The notes: a model not told the origin generated them from the letters alone. 64,000 bases of DNA from Candidatus Dadabacteria bacterium (GCA_951812735.1 OX638332.1:1000732-1064731), one strand, 5' to 3'. Shown: positions 9,478 to 18,203, numbered from the stretch's first letter. Numbers and translations: made by a program.

Positions 9478-10464
9478 ATGAGATTCTCAATCACATTTTC
9501 CATAGCGTTTGCGCTCCTAGCGATTGTACTCGGCCCCGACTACCTTTCGTTTTCCAGTTCTCTGCTCACGGCCTTGGGTTGCGGAATATTTGCTTTTGTG
9601 GTGCTTTTGGGCTTCCGGATCCTTTTCAGGAAAACCCCTCCTCGCTGCGCCGCTGGAATCTCAGCGGGTGCGCTTACGGGCGTTTTCATATATCTCGCGG
9701 TGCTTACGATCCTCAACAGTTTTCCGATAGCCGGACACCTTCTGCCCCACGTAAAAGCGGGAATATTCCTGCTTCTAGTATGCCTAGGCGCGATAATAGG
9801 CTATGACAAAACTTCCCTTGCCGGAGCGGCGTCCGACTCGTTTTTCAAAAAACCCGAGGCGCTCGCCCCTAAAATACTCGATACGAGCGTGATAATAGAC
9901 GGTCGCATAGCTGACATTGCCGAAACGGGGTTTCTCCAGGGAGAACTCATAATCCCCAAATTCATCATACAGGAACTTCAGTACATAGCGGATTCCCCAG
10001 ACCCCGCGAGAAAAACACGCGGCAGAAGAGGGCTTGACATCATTACCAGAATGCAAAAGGAGATGCCACTCATAAGCGTCACCCTTACCGATCATGACTT
10101 CGATCACATAAAAGACGCCGACATAAAACTCATTGAGCTTTCAAAAAGGCTGAACGGAATACTCATCACCAACGACTACAATCTGAAAAAAATTGCTGAC
10201 CTGGAAAAAGTCACGGTGCTTAATATAAACAACCTCAATCACGCCCTAAGGCCCGTTGTGGAACAGGGACAGACGATAAGAATAAATCTCGTAAAACCCG
10301 GGAAGGAACAGCATCAGGCCGTCGGTTATCTTGATGACGGAACCATGGTGGTTACGGACAACGCCTCAAGACAGATAGGAAAGGACGTGGACGTTTCCGT
10401 AAGGAGCATGGTGCAGACACCGACCGGAAGAATAGTCTTCGCAAAACTGAAAAAAGAAGGCTGA
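9478..10464 (+). CDS. Membrane-anchored PIN/TRAM-domain protein (YacL-like)
   Basis: Four hydrophobic segments (about residues 5-108) precede a PIN nuclease-like domain opening with KILDTSVIIDGRIADI (Asp135) and containing a later acid in ITNDYNLKKIA. A C-terminal TRAM RNA-binding domain of about 60 residues follows (VEQGQTIRINLVKPG onward). This is the YacL type, 328 residues, close to the usual size. Its function is not settled; RNA or nucleic-acid processing at the membrane is suggested by the domains. It precedes ispD by five bases, the same gene order seen in many Firmicutes and other phyla. Confidence 0.9.
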   Translation: MRFSITFSIAFALLAIVLGPDYLSFSSSLLTALGCGIFAFVVLLGFRILFRKTPPRCAAGISAGALTGVFIYLAVLTILNSFPIAGHLLPHVKAGIFLLLVCLGAIIGYDKTSLAGAASDSFFKKPEALAPKILDTSVIIDGRIADIAETGFLQGELIIPKFIIQELQYIADSPDPARKTRGRRGLDIITRMQKEMPLISVTLTDHDFDHIKDADIKLIELSKRLNGILITNDYNLKKIADLEKVTVLNINNLNHALRPVVEQGQTIRINLVKPGKEQHQAVGYLDDGTMVVTDNASRQIGKDVDVSVRSMVQTPTGRIVFAKLKKEG

Positions 10465-10469
10465 CTCCC

Positions 10470-11198
10470 GTGAGCGCTCCCAGAGTCTCAGCCGTAGTGG
10501 CGGCCGCCGGTCTCTCGAAAAGATTTTCCACGCGTGGAAAAAAACAGTTCGCCGAACTCGGCGGAAAACCTCTTCTTACTTACTGTCTTTCCACTTTCGA
10601 GTTAAGCAAACTGATAGCAAGTGTGGTGGTCGTAGTGCCCGAGGATGAGATTTCTCACTCAAGGGAACTGTTCAGAGACTTCGGGTTTGAAAAAATCACC
10701 TCGGTCGTCGGCGGCGGAGAAAAAAGACACGTATCCGTAAAAAACGGTTTTCGCGCCGTGCCTCAGGACAGCGACATGGTGCTCATCCACGATGCCGCAA
10801 GGCCTTTTGTCGATAACAACACGATAAAAAGAGTCATAGAGCAGTGTTCGCGCACAGGCGCTTCCATATGCGCTGTTCCCGTTACGGACACTTTGAAGCA
10901 GGCAGATAAGCGCAACTCGTTCGTTTCTGGAACGATTCCCAGGGAAAAACTCTGGAGGGCCCAGACTCCGCAGATTTTTCGTCGGGAGATACTCGAAGAA
11001 GTCTATCGCTCGGGCCACATGGAAGAACTTGACGCAACCGACGAGTCGGCACTTGTGGAAGCGGAAGGAATACGGGTAGGTATGGTAATGGGAAGCAATC
11101 TTAACATGAAAATTACGACCGCGGCCGATTTTGAAATAGCGGAACTTATCGTAAGCAAAGGAGAAACGTCTAATGTACAGAGTAGGAACGGGGTTTGA
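10470..11198 (+). CDS. ispD: 2-C-methyl-D-erythritol 4-phosphate cytidylyltransferase
   Basis: IspD activates MEP with CTP in the non-mevalonate isoprenoid pathway. The 242-residue product shows the nucleotide-binding start VSAVVAAAGLSKRF (6-19, with GKKQF following), the DAARPF motif and the TPQIFRREIL segment. It begins with GTG only five bases after the PIN/TRAM stop, which supports coupling. Its last 26 bases overlap the start of ispF in another frame, so ispD and ispF are tightly linked. Confidence 0.95.
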   Translation: MSAPRVSAVVAAAGLSKRFSTRGKKQFAELGGKPLLTYCLSTFELSKLIASVVVVVPEDEISHSRELFRDFGFEKITSVVGGGEKRHVSVKNGFRAVPQDSDMVLIHDAARPFVDNNTIKRVIEQCSRTGASICAVPVTDTLKQADKRNSFVSGTIPREKLWRAQTPQIFRREILEEVYRSGHMEELDATDESALVEAEGIRVGMVMGSNLNMKITTAADFEIAELIVSKGETSNVQSRNGV

Positions 11199-11649
11199 CG
11201 CGCACGCGTTCTGCGAGGAAAAAGTGCTCATACTGGGCGGCGTCGAAATTCCGGGCTGCCGTGGACTTTCCGGCCATTCAGACGCCGACGTACTCTCCCA
11301 CGCAGTTGCAGATGCCATCTTGGGAGCTATCGGCGAGGGAGACATAGGAAAGCATTTTCCGCCGGGAAACCCTGAATACAAAGACATCTCAAGCCTCGTA
11401 ATTCTCTCCGAGGTCGCCCGGATAATGACGGACAAGGGGTTCGGAATAGAAAACATAGACTGCACGGTCGTGTGCGAGGAACCGAAAATATCCCCTCACG
11501 CACCCGGCATGGAAAAGAAAATCGCAGACGCCCTCGGGATCCCCCCCGAGGCGGTAAACGTGAAGGGAACCTCAACTGACGGCCTTGGTTTTCCGGGAAG
11601 AAAAGAAGGAATAGCGGCCTTGGCTTCTGCGTGTCTCAGGGTGCTTTGA
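11173..11649 (+). CDS. ispF: 2-C-methyl-D-erythritol 2,4-cyclodiphosphate synthase
   Basis: IspF closes the cyclodiphosphate ring in the MEP pathway. The 158 residues match the family length. The N-terminal VGTGFDAHAF (4-13) provides the metal ligands Asp and His, followed by GHSDADVLSHAVADA and the loop GDIGKHFPP. Near the C-terminus is the conserved VKGTSTDGLGFPGR. The ATG at 11173 lies inside the end of ispD, a 26-base overlap. Its 3' end faces mlaF, with 22 bases between the stops and no obvious terminator. Confidence 0.97.
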   Translation: MYRVGTGFDAHAFCEEKVLILGGVEIPGCRGLSGHSDADVLSHAVADAILGAIGEGDIGKHFPPGNPEYKDISSLVILSEVARIMTDKGFGIENIDCTVVCEEPKISPHAPGMEKKIADALGIPPEAVNVKGTSTDGLGFPGRKEGIAALASACLRVL

Positions 11650-11671
11650 AGGGAAACCTCCTCGCTTCCTG

Positions 11672-12409
11672 CTACATCTTGCTATCGAGGAAATTCCTGA
11701 AAGTGGAAATGTTGCTCTCGCGAGCCTCGGGGACTGTTCCCGTGAACACGATTTCTCCCTCATAAAGAAAAGCTACCCTGTCGGAAACCTCATAGGCTGT
11801 CCCTATGTCATGGGTAATAACGACCCCGGTTATGCTTAGCCGGTCTCTCATGCTCTTTATCAATTTCGCGATCCTTTTTATATTGGGAGGGTCAAGACCG
11901 GTTGTTGGCTCGTCGTAGAGAAGAATCTTTGGGCGCGTGGCGATCGCCCTTGCTAAGGCCACCCTTTTTTTCATTCCTCCGCTGAGCTCCCCCGGGTACT
12001 TCTCTTCAATTCCGGGAAGGTCTACCAGTTCAAGGTTCTGCGTAACAGCTTTTTTTATCTCCTCGGGAGAAAGATCAGAATTCTCAACCAGGGGATAAGC
12101 GATGTTCTCCTCGACTGTAAGCGAGTCAAAAAGTGCGGAGCCCTGAAACAGCATGCCCGTTTCCTTTCTTATTCTCACGAGCTGTTTTTCATCCATCTGT
12201 GCCGTATCTTCTCCCAAGACCATGACCTTTCCGCTGTCGGGCTTAACGAGGCCGTTTACTTCCTTGAGCAAAACGCTTTTCCCCACTCCGCTCTCACCCA
12301 AAACGGTAACAATCTCCCCCCTTCTCACGAAAAGATTTATCCCCCTGTGAACCGGTTTTCCGTCAAAAGACTTATACACGTCCGTCATTTCAATTATATT
12401 CTCTGACAT
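11672..12409 (-). CDS. mlaF: ABC transporter ATPase, MlaF type
   Basis: A 245-residue ABC ATPase. Visible motifs are Walker A GESGVGKS (38-45), the signature LSGGMKKRVALARA, Walker B ILLYDEPTTGLD and the switch histidine in ITHDI. The methionine-lysine variant of the signature and the opening IEMTDVYKSFDGKPV are typical of MlaF/Mkl, the ATPase for retrograde phospholipid transport between the two membranes. Its permease mlaE is about 4.4 kb away at 16760-17557 instead of adjacent, and no mlaD or mlaC is seen here. AGAGG precedes the ATG. Confidence 0.88.
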   Translation of the reverse strand: MSENIIEMTDVYKSFDGKPVHRGINLFVRRGEIVTVLGESGVGKSVLLKEVNGLVKPDSGKVMVLGEDTAQMDEKQLVRIRKETGMLFQGSALFDSLTVEENIAYPLVENSDLSPEEIKKAVTQNLELVDLPGIEEKYPGELSGGMKKRVALARAIATRPKILLYDEPTTGLDPPNIKRIAKLIKSMRDRLSITGVVITHDIGTAYEVSDRVAFLYEGEIVFTGTVPEARESNISTFRNFLDSKM

Positions 12410-12483
12410 GGGAACCTCTGGAATCTAACTTTACTTTATCGTAACTATATGTAAAAACGGGAGAAATTTCTGGTATAATTTAC

Positions 12484-12524
12484 TTGCAACTGTGCACAAT
12501 TGCATATATAATGCCAAATTTGGC
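12484..12524 (+). promoter_or_regulatory. sodA promoter with a palindrome at the transcript start
   Basis: TTGCAA (12484-12489) and TATAAT (12507-12512) are separated by exactly 17 bases, a near-consensus promoter. GCCAAATTTGGC (12513-12524), a perfect 12-base palindrome, lies directly downstream over the expected start point. This is a good place for a repressor, but no regulator can be named. Confidence 0.75.
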
Positions 12525-12556
12525 TTTTTACTTCGAGAGATTAAGAGGAGAGGAAA

Positions 12557-13168
12557 ATGGCGCACGAACTACCTGATCTTCCTTATGATTATGACGCTTT
12601 GGAGCCGCATATAGACGCGGAAACAATGAGAATACATCATTCAAAGCATCACCAAGGGTACGTAAACAACTTAAACGCCGCGCTGGAGAAACATCCGGAA
12701 CTTGCGGACAAATCGCTTGACGAGCTTCTCGGCGATCTTGACTCGGTTCCAGAAGACATAAGAACCGCGGTAAGAAACAACGGCGGAGGACACGCGAATC
12801 ACAGCCTTTTCTGGCCGTGCATGGCTCCCGATTCCGGAGGAATGCCGTCGGGTGAGCTTGCCGATGCCATAGATTCCGCGTTCGGAAGCTTCGATGCTTT
12901 TGCTGATACATTCTCCAAGGCGGCCGCCACCAGGTTCGGAAGCGGCTGGGCGTGGCTTTGCGTGGGTGAGGGGGGAGCACTCGTGGTAACATCCACTGCA
13001 AACCAGGACAACCCGGTTTCCGAGGGACTGAAACCCATTCTGGGTCTTGATGTCTGGGAACATGCGTATTATTTGAACTACCAGAACAGAAGACCCGACT
13101 ACGTGAAGGCGTGGTGGAATGCGGTGAATTGGGAGCAGGTTTCTGAGAACTTCGCCGGAGCGAAGTGA
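12557..13168 (+). CDS. sodA: Superoxide dismutase, Mn-type by sequence
   Basis: Converts superoxide to oxygen and hydrogen peroxide. The 203-residue chain has all four metal ligands: His27 (MRIHHSKHH), His82 (ANHSLFW), Asp165 and His169 ([10 protein letters not shown]). Gln150 in TANQDNPV is the second-shell residue that favours manganese over iron. There is no signal peptide, so the enzyme is cytoplasmic. The start has a strong purine-rich ribosome site (AGGAGAGG). A near-consensus promoter with a palindrome lies just upstream, so expression may be regulated. Metal use (Mn, Fe or either) cannot be proved from sequence. Confidence 0.97.
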   Translation: MAHELPDLPYDYDALEPHIDAETMRIHHSKHHQGYVNNLNAALEKHPELADKSLDELLGDLDSVPEDIRTAVRNNGGGHANHSLFWPCMAPDSGGMPSGELADAIDSAFGSFDAFADTFSKAAATRFGSGWAWLCVGEGGALVVTSTANQDNPVSEGLKPILGLDVWEHAYYLNYQNRRPDYVKAWWNAVNWEQVSENFAGAK

Positions 13169-13201
13169 TTACCGAAAAACTGCACTCGGGGAAAAAAACG
13201 C

Positions 13202-13241
13202 TTACATTTTAGCACGAAAAATCTTATAATCCCTAATAGGG
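13202..13241 (+). promoter_or_regulatory. Promoter of the sigma factor gene with palindrome at +1
   Basis: TTACAT (13202-13207) and TATAAT (13225-13230) have a 17-base spacer. CCCTAATAGGG (13231-13241), a 5-1-5 palindrome, covers the expected start point and could be an operator. The leader to the ATG is about 95 bases. Confidence 0.65.
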
Positions 13242-13333
13242 ACGGAAGGTGTTAATTTTCATTACCCACTTGGGTTCTGAAAACCTTTTTTGTCGCCTCC
13301 GTTTTTCAATCAGGAAATTGGTGAAGAAGTAAA

Positions 13334-14479
13334 ATGGACATCAAATATAAAGGTTTTCAGGATGATACAGAACATGATGCCGGATTTGAATCCTACGATG
13401 TTGACGATGACATCGAGGAAGATGAAGTCGAAAAGGACTTCGACAGTTCGGATGAAGTAGAGCTGAAACCCAAGGGAAAGGTAAAGGAAAAAGACAAGTG
13501 GATCCCCGACGAACAGCTCCGCCTTCTTTATGTCTACTTCAAGGACATGGCCGTTGAGCCTCTTTTCGCAGCAAAACAGGAAGTCGAAATATCCGCAAGA
13601 ATCAAGATGTGCGAAATCAGGATGGCCAAAGTGCCTAAGAACATCGAAAAATTTGAGAAAATCCGCGTGAGGAAAAACTCGGCTAGGGCGCGCGCAGTAG
13701 AGCGCAAAATAGCGACCCTGCGCGCGATGGAAAAAATTTACGTCGACTGGGCGCTTAAACTCAAACAGAAATTCGTGAAAGCCAATCTGAGGCTTGTAAT
13801 AACGATTTCGAGAAGATACATGAGCAGGGGTCTTCCCCTTCCCGATCTTATTCAGGAAGGAAACCTCGGTCTTATGCGGGCAGTTGAGAGATTTGATTAC
13901 ACCAAGGGCTACAAGTTCTCCACCTATGCATCCTGGTGGATACATCAGGCCATACTGAGAGCTCTTCAGGGACAGACGAGGACCATAAAGGTTCCCGTGT
14001 ACCTGCTGGAACAGGCAAACAGAGTTTACAAAACGAGCGCGAAGCTAAGCAAGGAAATGGGAAGAAAGCCAACGCCGAAAGAAATAGCCGAAGCTTCAGG
14101 GATTTCAGCGGAGGTTATAAACAGAATTCTCAATTCCACAAACGACGCCATAAGCCTTGACACGCCGGTTCTGGACGGGGAGAAAACCACCCTTCTTGAT
14201 TCGGTCGCCGACAAGGAAGCTAAAATTCCCGATACAATAATAGCGAAGATGTCTCTCGCGGAAAAGCTGAAGGAAGCTCTTACGCTTCTGAATTCAAGGG
14301 AAGAGGAAATCATCAGACTTCGTTTCGGCATAGGACGCCAGAGCACCTACACGCTTGATGAGATCGGCAAAAGATTCAATCTGACCAGGGAAAGGATAAG
14401 GCAGATAGAAAAAGCCGCTCTTGGAAAACTAGCGAGTTCCGGCGTGAGAAAAGATCTGGAAAGCTTTCTCAAGCAGTAG
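13334..14479 (+). CDS. RNA polymerase sigma-70 family factor (RpoD/RpoS-like)
   Basis: The 381-residue factor has an acidic N-terminal stretch (about 8-60), region 1.2 (LRLLYVYFKDMAVEPL), region 2 with DLIQEGNLGLMRAVERFDY and FSTYASWWIHQAILRAL, region 3, and region 4 with the helix-turn-helix TLDEIGKRFNLTRERIRQIE. A basic insertion of about 40 residues sits between regions 1.2 and 2. It lacks the large region 1.1 and the non-conserved insertion of classical RpoD. It could therefore be the main sigma factor of a lineage with short RpoD or an RpoS-like alternative factor. It has its own promoter and a convergent neighbour. Confidence 0.9.
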   Translation: MDIKYKGFQDDTEHDAGFESYDVDDDIEEDEVEKDFDSSDEVELKPKGKVKEKDKWIPDEQLRLLYVYFKDMAVEPLFAAKQEVEISARIKMCEIRMAKVPKNIEKFEKIRVRKNSARARAVERKIATLRAMEKIYVDWALKLKQKFVKANLRLVITISRRYMSRGLPLPDLIQEGNLGLMRAVERFDYTKGYKFSTYASWWIHQAILRALQGQTRTIKVPVYLLEQANRVYKTSAKLSKEMGRKPTPKEIAEASGISAEVINRILNSTNDAISLDTPVLDGEKTTLLDSVADKEAKIPDTIIAKMSLAEKLKEALTLLNSREEEIIRLRFGIGRQSTYTLDEIGKRFNLTRERIRQIEKAALGKLASSGVRKDLESFLKQ

Positions 14480-14492
14480 CTTCGCAATCCGG

Positions 14493-15836
14493 TTAGCCGA
14501 AACCGTAGTAATCAATCCCCAAATGACTTATCAGTTCCTCGCCCCGCAGGTAGCGAAGCGTGTTTTGCAGCTTGGTGAACTGAACGAAAAGATCGTGCTC
14601 GGGATAGAGCTTCTTATCGACCATGGGGCTCTTAAAATAAAAGGAAAGCCACTCCTGCACCCCATAGATGCCGGCGCGGTGCGCAAGGTCCAGGAAAAGC
14701 ACTAGATCAAGTACCACCGGGGCAGCTAGTATGCTGTCGCGGCAGAGGAAATTGACCTTTATCTGCATGGGATAGTCAAGCCACCCGAAGACATCAATAT
14801 TGTCCCATGCCTCTTTTTCGTCCCCCCTGGGAGGATAGTAGTTTATCCTTACCTTGTGGTAGTAATCCGAGTAAAGTTCTGGATAGAGATCGGGCTGGAA
14901 TATGTAGTCAAGAGCGCCGAGTTTGCTTTCCTCCTTTGTCTTGAAAGAGCCCGGGTCGTCAAGGACCTCTCCGTCCCTGTTGCCTAGTATGTTGGTTGAA
15001 AACCATCCGTTGAGCCCGAGCAACCTGCTTTTAAAACCAGGGGCCAAGATGGTTTTCATGAGAGTTTGCCCGGTCTTGAAATCCTTGCCGGCTATTGGAA
15101 CTTCGTTTTTAACCGCCAACTCCTGCAGCGCCGGGATGTCCACGGAGAGATTAGGAGCCCCGTTTCCGTAAGATGCACCGCATCTTATGGCCGCGTACGC
15201 GTAGATCATGCTGGGAGAGATACTCTCGTGGTTTTCTCTTAATCCCTTCTCAAAACTCTCTATGGTTTCATGAACCTCTGACGGTTCAAGATAAACTTCG
15301 GTACTTGCGCACCAAAGCATTACAAGCCTTTCTATGTCATTTTGCTTCTGGAATTTCCTTATGTCTTTTATCAACTGCTCGGCAAGATGCATTTTCGTCT
15401 TGCCTCTTTTCACGTGAGGACCCTTGAGATTTTTCACGTAATCGTTATTGAAGACGGCTCGCATCGGAGACTCTTTTTGAAGATCCGGCTTTATTCTCTC
15501 AATAAGGTCCGACTTCAGCACCCCGGCGCGAAGCGCGGAGGCATAGCAGTCTTCATCATATATGTCCCATCCGGCAAACACTATGTCCTCTATTTTTGCC
15601 AGTGGGACAAAGTCTTTTATTAAAGGGAAATTTTTCTCGGTTCGCAGCCCAATTCTGATCTTCCCCATCTGCGTAAGAGAACCTATGGGTCTTCCCACGC
15701 CCTTAATTACCGCTTTTACTCCCGCTATGAAGGTCGTGCTAACTGCACCGCTCATTCCGGGAATCAGAACGCCAAGCTTCCCGCTTGCAGGGCGGATATC
15801 AAATTTCCTTTGAAACTTCTCAGGTTTATCAGACAA
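14493..15836 (-). CDS. ino1: Inositol-3-phosphate synthase (MIPS)
   Basis: The 447-residue enzyme converts glucose 6-phosphate to inositol 3-phosphate with NAD. The N-terminal dinucleotide-binding loop is LGVLIPGMSGAVSTT (22-36). The conserved blocks VPIAGKDFKTGQTLMKT and RDSILAAPVVLDL, with the catalytic lysine regions, are intact. This type is found in bacteria and archaea that make inositol lipids or inositol-phosphate solutes. It follows rpsI by six bases, so it is probably read from the rplM promoter. An inositol phosphate synthase in a ribosomal protein operon is unusual. Confidence 0.93.
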   Translation of the reverse strand: MSDKPEKFQRKFDIRPASGKLGVLIPGMSGAVSTTFIAGVKAVIKGVGRPIGSLTQMGKIRIGLRTEKNFPLIKDFVPLAKIEDIVFAGWDIYDEDCYASALRAGVLKSDLIERIKPDLQKESPMRAVFNNDYVKNLKGPHVKRGKTKMHLAEQLIKDIRKFQKQNDIERLVMLWCASTEVYLEPSEVHETIESFEKGLRENHESISPSMIYAYAAIRCGASYGNGAPNLSVDIPALQELAVKNEVPIAGKDFKTGQTLMKTILAPGFKSRLLGLNGWFSTNILGNRDGEVLDDPGSFKTKEESKLGALDYIFQPDLYPELYSDYYHKVRINYYPPRGDEKEAWDNIDVFGWLDYPMQIKVNFLCRDSILAAPVVLDLVLFLDLAHRAGIYGVQEWLSFYFKSPMVDKKLYPEHDLFVQFTKLQNTLRYLRGEELISHLGIDYYGFG

Positions 15837-15842
15837 GTAGAA

Positions 15843-16238
15843 TTACCTTTTGGAGAACTGCTGTCCCCTTCTCGCCTTGCGCTTCCCGTATTTTTTGCTC
15901 TCAACCATTCTGGGATCGCGTTTCAGCAGTCCGGAAACCTTGAGTTTCTTACGAAGTGACTCGTTGGCTTTGAGAAGAGCTCTGGCAAGTCCGTGGCTCA
16001 TAGCTCCTGCCTGGCCTGTAAGACCCCCTCCTTTCACCCTGACCATCGCGTCGTATTCCATGGAAGTATCGGTGACGCTCAGAGGTTCACGGGCCTTTAT
16101 CCGCCACACTTCTCTGGGAAAATAATCTTCCACAGATTTTTTGTTCACGGTAACCACGCCGCTACCTCTTTTAAGCCAGACTCTGGCGACTGATGTTTTT
16201 CTTCTCCCAGTGCCGTTGTAAATAATAGTTTCAGGCAT
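15843..16238 (-). CDS. rpsI: 30S ribosomal protein S9
   Basis: Ribosomal protein S9, 131 residues. It shows the family start YNGTGRRKTSVARVWL, the central GGGLTGQAGAMSHGLARAL and the basic tail KYGKRKARRGQQFSKR that reaches the P-site tRNA. It follows rplM by six bases in the standard rplM-rpsI order. Confidence 0.98.
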   Translation of the reverse strand: MPETIIYNGTGRRKTSVARVWLKRGSGVVTVNKKSVEDYFPREVWRIKAREPLSVTDTSMEYDAMVRVKGGGLTGQAGAMSHGLARALLKANESLRKKLKVSGLLKRDPRMVESKKYGKRKARRGQQFSKR

Positions 16239-16244
16239 AATGAA

Positions 16245-16673
16245 TCAGACCTCCAGAACCTCAGGATTTTGGGCCACGTGCGGATGCTTGTCTCCGACGT
16301 AGATTTTCATCCGCTGTATAAGTTTTTTCTGCCACCTGTTTTTAGGAAGCATTCCCCAGACTGCCTTGCGGATTATCTCGCCCGGCTCTTTTTCGGCCAG
16401 TTCTTCCGCAGTCACGGATTTAAGCCCCCCGGGATAGTGAGAATGCCTGTAATAGGTTTTCTGCTCCCACTTCCTGCCGGAGAACGTAGCTTTGTCGGCA
16501 TTGACTACAACGACGAAATCCCCGATATCCGAGTGGGGAGCAAATTGCGGCTTACCCTTGCCTCTGAGAATCGAGACCACTCTGCTTGCGAGTCTTCCGA
16601 CGGGTTTTCCCCGCGCGTCAATAAGGTACCACTTCTTTTCAAAATCGTCGTTTCGGGCCATGTATGACTTCAT
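16245..16673 (-). CDS. rplM: 50S ribosomal protein L13
   Basis: Ribosomal protein L13, 142 residues. Recognised by WYLIDARGKPVGRLAS near the N-terminus, the GDFVVVVNADK block, YYRHSHYPGG and the C-terminal KIYVGDKHPHVAQNPE. It is first in the operon with rpsI and inositol phosphate synthase. The ATG at 16673 has GAGAGG six bases upstream and a good promoter at 16706-16733. Confidence 0.98.
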   Translation of the reverse strand: MKSYMARNDDFEKKWYLIDARGKPVGRLASRVVSILRGKGKPQFAPHSDIGDFVVVVNADKATFSGRKWEQKTYYRHSHYPGGLKSVTAEELAEKEPGEIIRKAVWGMLPKNRWQKKLIQRMKIYVGDKHPHVAQNPEVLEV

Positions 16674-16705
16674 AACATCCTCTCTCGGACAAATTAGGGA
16701 TCAGA

Positions 16706-16733
16706 ATTCTACTGAATGTAACTTTAAAGTCAA
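16706..16733 (-). promoter_or_regulatory. rplM operon promoter
   Basis: On the minus strand TTGACT (16733-16728) and TAGAAT (16711-16706) are separated by 16 bases. The expected start lies near 16699, leaving a short leader with GAGAGG before the rplM ATG. Confidence 0.75.
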
Positions 16734-16759
16734 AGAACTTTACGCGGGTCCGCTAAAAG

Positions 16760-17557
16760 CTAGAAGTCGTAAATAGCTATAACAAATATTTTCGAGAGAA
16801 TGAAGTCGAAAAGTATTATCAGAAAAAGCGAGACCACAACCGTTTTAGTGGTGGCATTTCCGACTCCGCGCGTTCCCCCCTTGGCCTTCATTCCCACATA
16901 GCAGCCGGTAATCGCCACTATGATTCCGAAAAACAGCGTCTTGGAAATACCGGTCATCAGATCTTCTAGAGAGACCCAGCCCCTTATGCTTTCGATGAAA
17001 AGAGTGGGTCTCACGTTAAGTTCCATCTGGGAGATAATCATCGCTCCCCCTATGCCGGCAAGGTTAGATATGACGGCAAGAAGAGGAAAAGATATTATGC
17101 ACGCCATAAGTCTCGGAGAAACAAGTTTCCTGATCGGATCGGCTCCAAGGGTCCTTATGGCGTCTATCTGCTCGGTCACCTTCATTGAGCTTATCTCGGC
17201 CGTGATACCGGAACCGACCCTTCCACCCACGAGAAGAGAGGTTATTATAGGACCGAGTTCCCTTACAAATGAAAGCGTGACCACGGGACCCACAAGCCCC
17301 TTCGCCCCGAACCAAGCGAATCCCCACGCCATCTGTACCACCATCACCATTCCGATCGCCATGGCGGAGACCACCACTATTGAGACGGAACGAAAACCTA
17401 TATCATATATCTGAATCGTAAGAAGACCGTAATCATAAGGAGGAGTAACCGTGGCTACAATCGAATTCCACAAAAAAAAGCAAACTTCTCCCACCCCGAA
17501 GATAAAATCAAGAAGACTGTCGAACACTTCGGATACAAACCTGTTCATTTGGCCCAC
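16760..17557 (-). CDS. mlaE: MlaE-family lipid ABC transporter permease
   Basis: A 265-residue permease of the MlaE/YrbE family with five or six hydrophobic segments. It has the conserved loop ELGPIITSLLVGGRVGSGITAE and the following EQIDAIRTLGADP, typical of MlaE. It should pair with MlaF and an MCE-domain protein to move phospholipids between the membranes. The start overlaps the end of the upstream lipoprotein gene by 13 bases, so those two are coupled. The ATPase gene lies 4.4 kb away, and no MCE protein is seen in the window. Confidence 0.92.
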   Translation of the reverse strand: MGQMNRFVSEVFDSLLDFIFGVGEVCFFLWNSIVATVTPPYDYGLLTIQIYDIGFRSVSIVVVSAMAIGMVMVVQMAWGFAWFGAKGLVGPVVTLSFVRELGPIITSLLVGGRVGSGITAEISSMKVTEQIDAIRTLGADPIRKLVSPRLMACIISFPLLAVISNLAGIGGAMIISQMELNVRPTLFIESIRGWVSLEDLMTGISKTLFFGIIVAITGCYVGMKAKGGTRGVGNATTKTVVVSLFLIILFDFILSKIFVIAIYDF

Positions 17558-18096
17558 AGCTCCTCAAAACCTGAGAGAAAATCGATGAACTTCCCGAGAT
17601 TTGCCTGAAAGCCGGCCGGGTCTGTGGAATAGCTGAAGTCATAATCACATTTTGAAGACTTGTGCACGACCGTGGCAAGAGAGAGGTTCTCATCGTCAAG
17701 CGACACATCATACTCGGTGTAAAGTCCTCCGGCGCCGCCGACCTCAATATCCTTTCGCAGTTTCATCCGTTTCTTGCCCACCCCGACCACTAAAGAATCC
17801 GACAGCGTCTTAAGATCGTAATCCCGATCCGTGCAAACGGAACTGACCGTGAAGATTATATCGTCAGCCGAGTTGTAAAAAGCTATATCCCCGCCTTCTA
17901 CGGGTACTTTCTTCCAGTTCTGCGAAAGGGGCGCAACACGGTAGCTGTTTCGCTCCGTTGTGTAAACCCAGTCCTTCATCTTTCCGGGTTTTCTATCATC
18001 CCCCGAGGCATAGTTAAGCAAAAACTTCGTGGCAGAACACGAACTCATAACTAGAACTAGCGAAAACCCAATGAAAAAAGAGACCTTTTTTCTCAT
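17545..18096 (-). CDS. Lipoprotein of unknown function upstream of mlaE
   Basis: The chosen start (ATG at 18096) gives a 183-residue protein with a basic N-terminus, a hydrophobic helix and the lipobox-like VMSSC, so Cys19 is probably lipidated. A longer frame adds 54 unconserved residues and lacks this logic. GGAG lies 11 bases before the ATG. The mature part has mixed strands and no motif I recognise. Its 3' end overlaps mlaE by 13 bases, suggesting a role connected with lipid transport, possibly as an envelope partner. That is inference from position only. Confidence 0.75.
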   Translation of the reverse strand: MRKKVSFFIGFSLVLVMSSCSATKFLLNYASGDDRKPGKMKDWVYTTERNSYRVAPLSQNWKKVPVEGGDIAFYNSADDIIFTVSSVCTDRDYDLKTLSDSLVVGVGKKRMKLRKDIEVGGAGGLYTEYDVSLDDENLSLATVVHKSSKCDYDFSYSTDPAGFQANLGKFIDFLSGFEELWAK

Positions 18097-18145
18097 AACA
18101 TAAAAACTCCATCGCCTACCAGTGGCGCGCAAATGCTTAACGTAC

Positions 18146-18174
18146 TTGAATACATACCAAAAACCAAGCATCAT
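18146..18174 (+). promoter_or_regulatory. Candidate glutaredoxin promoter
   Basis: TTGAAT (18146-18151) and CATCAT (18169-18174) are spaced by 17 bases, about 30 bases before the TTG start codon at 18204. Confidence 0.4.
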
Positions 18175-18203
18175 AGGACCTAAAAACAAACCGAGGTGCG
18201 ATA

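Noticed and set aside
10659..11465. 268-codon open frame on the minus strand across ispD/ispF
   Set aside because: It lies fully antisense to two certain genes, has no ribosome site and no recognisable family; it follows from codon bias on the other strand.
13310..13945. 211-codon minus-strand frame over the sigma factor gene
   Set aside because: Antisense shadow of the conserved sigma-70 regions; no promoter or ribosome site.
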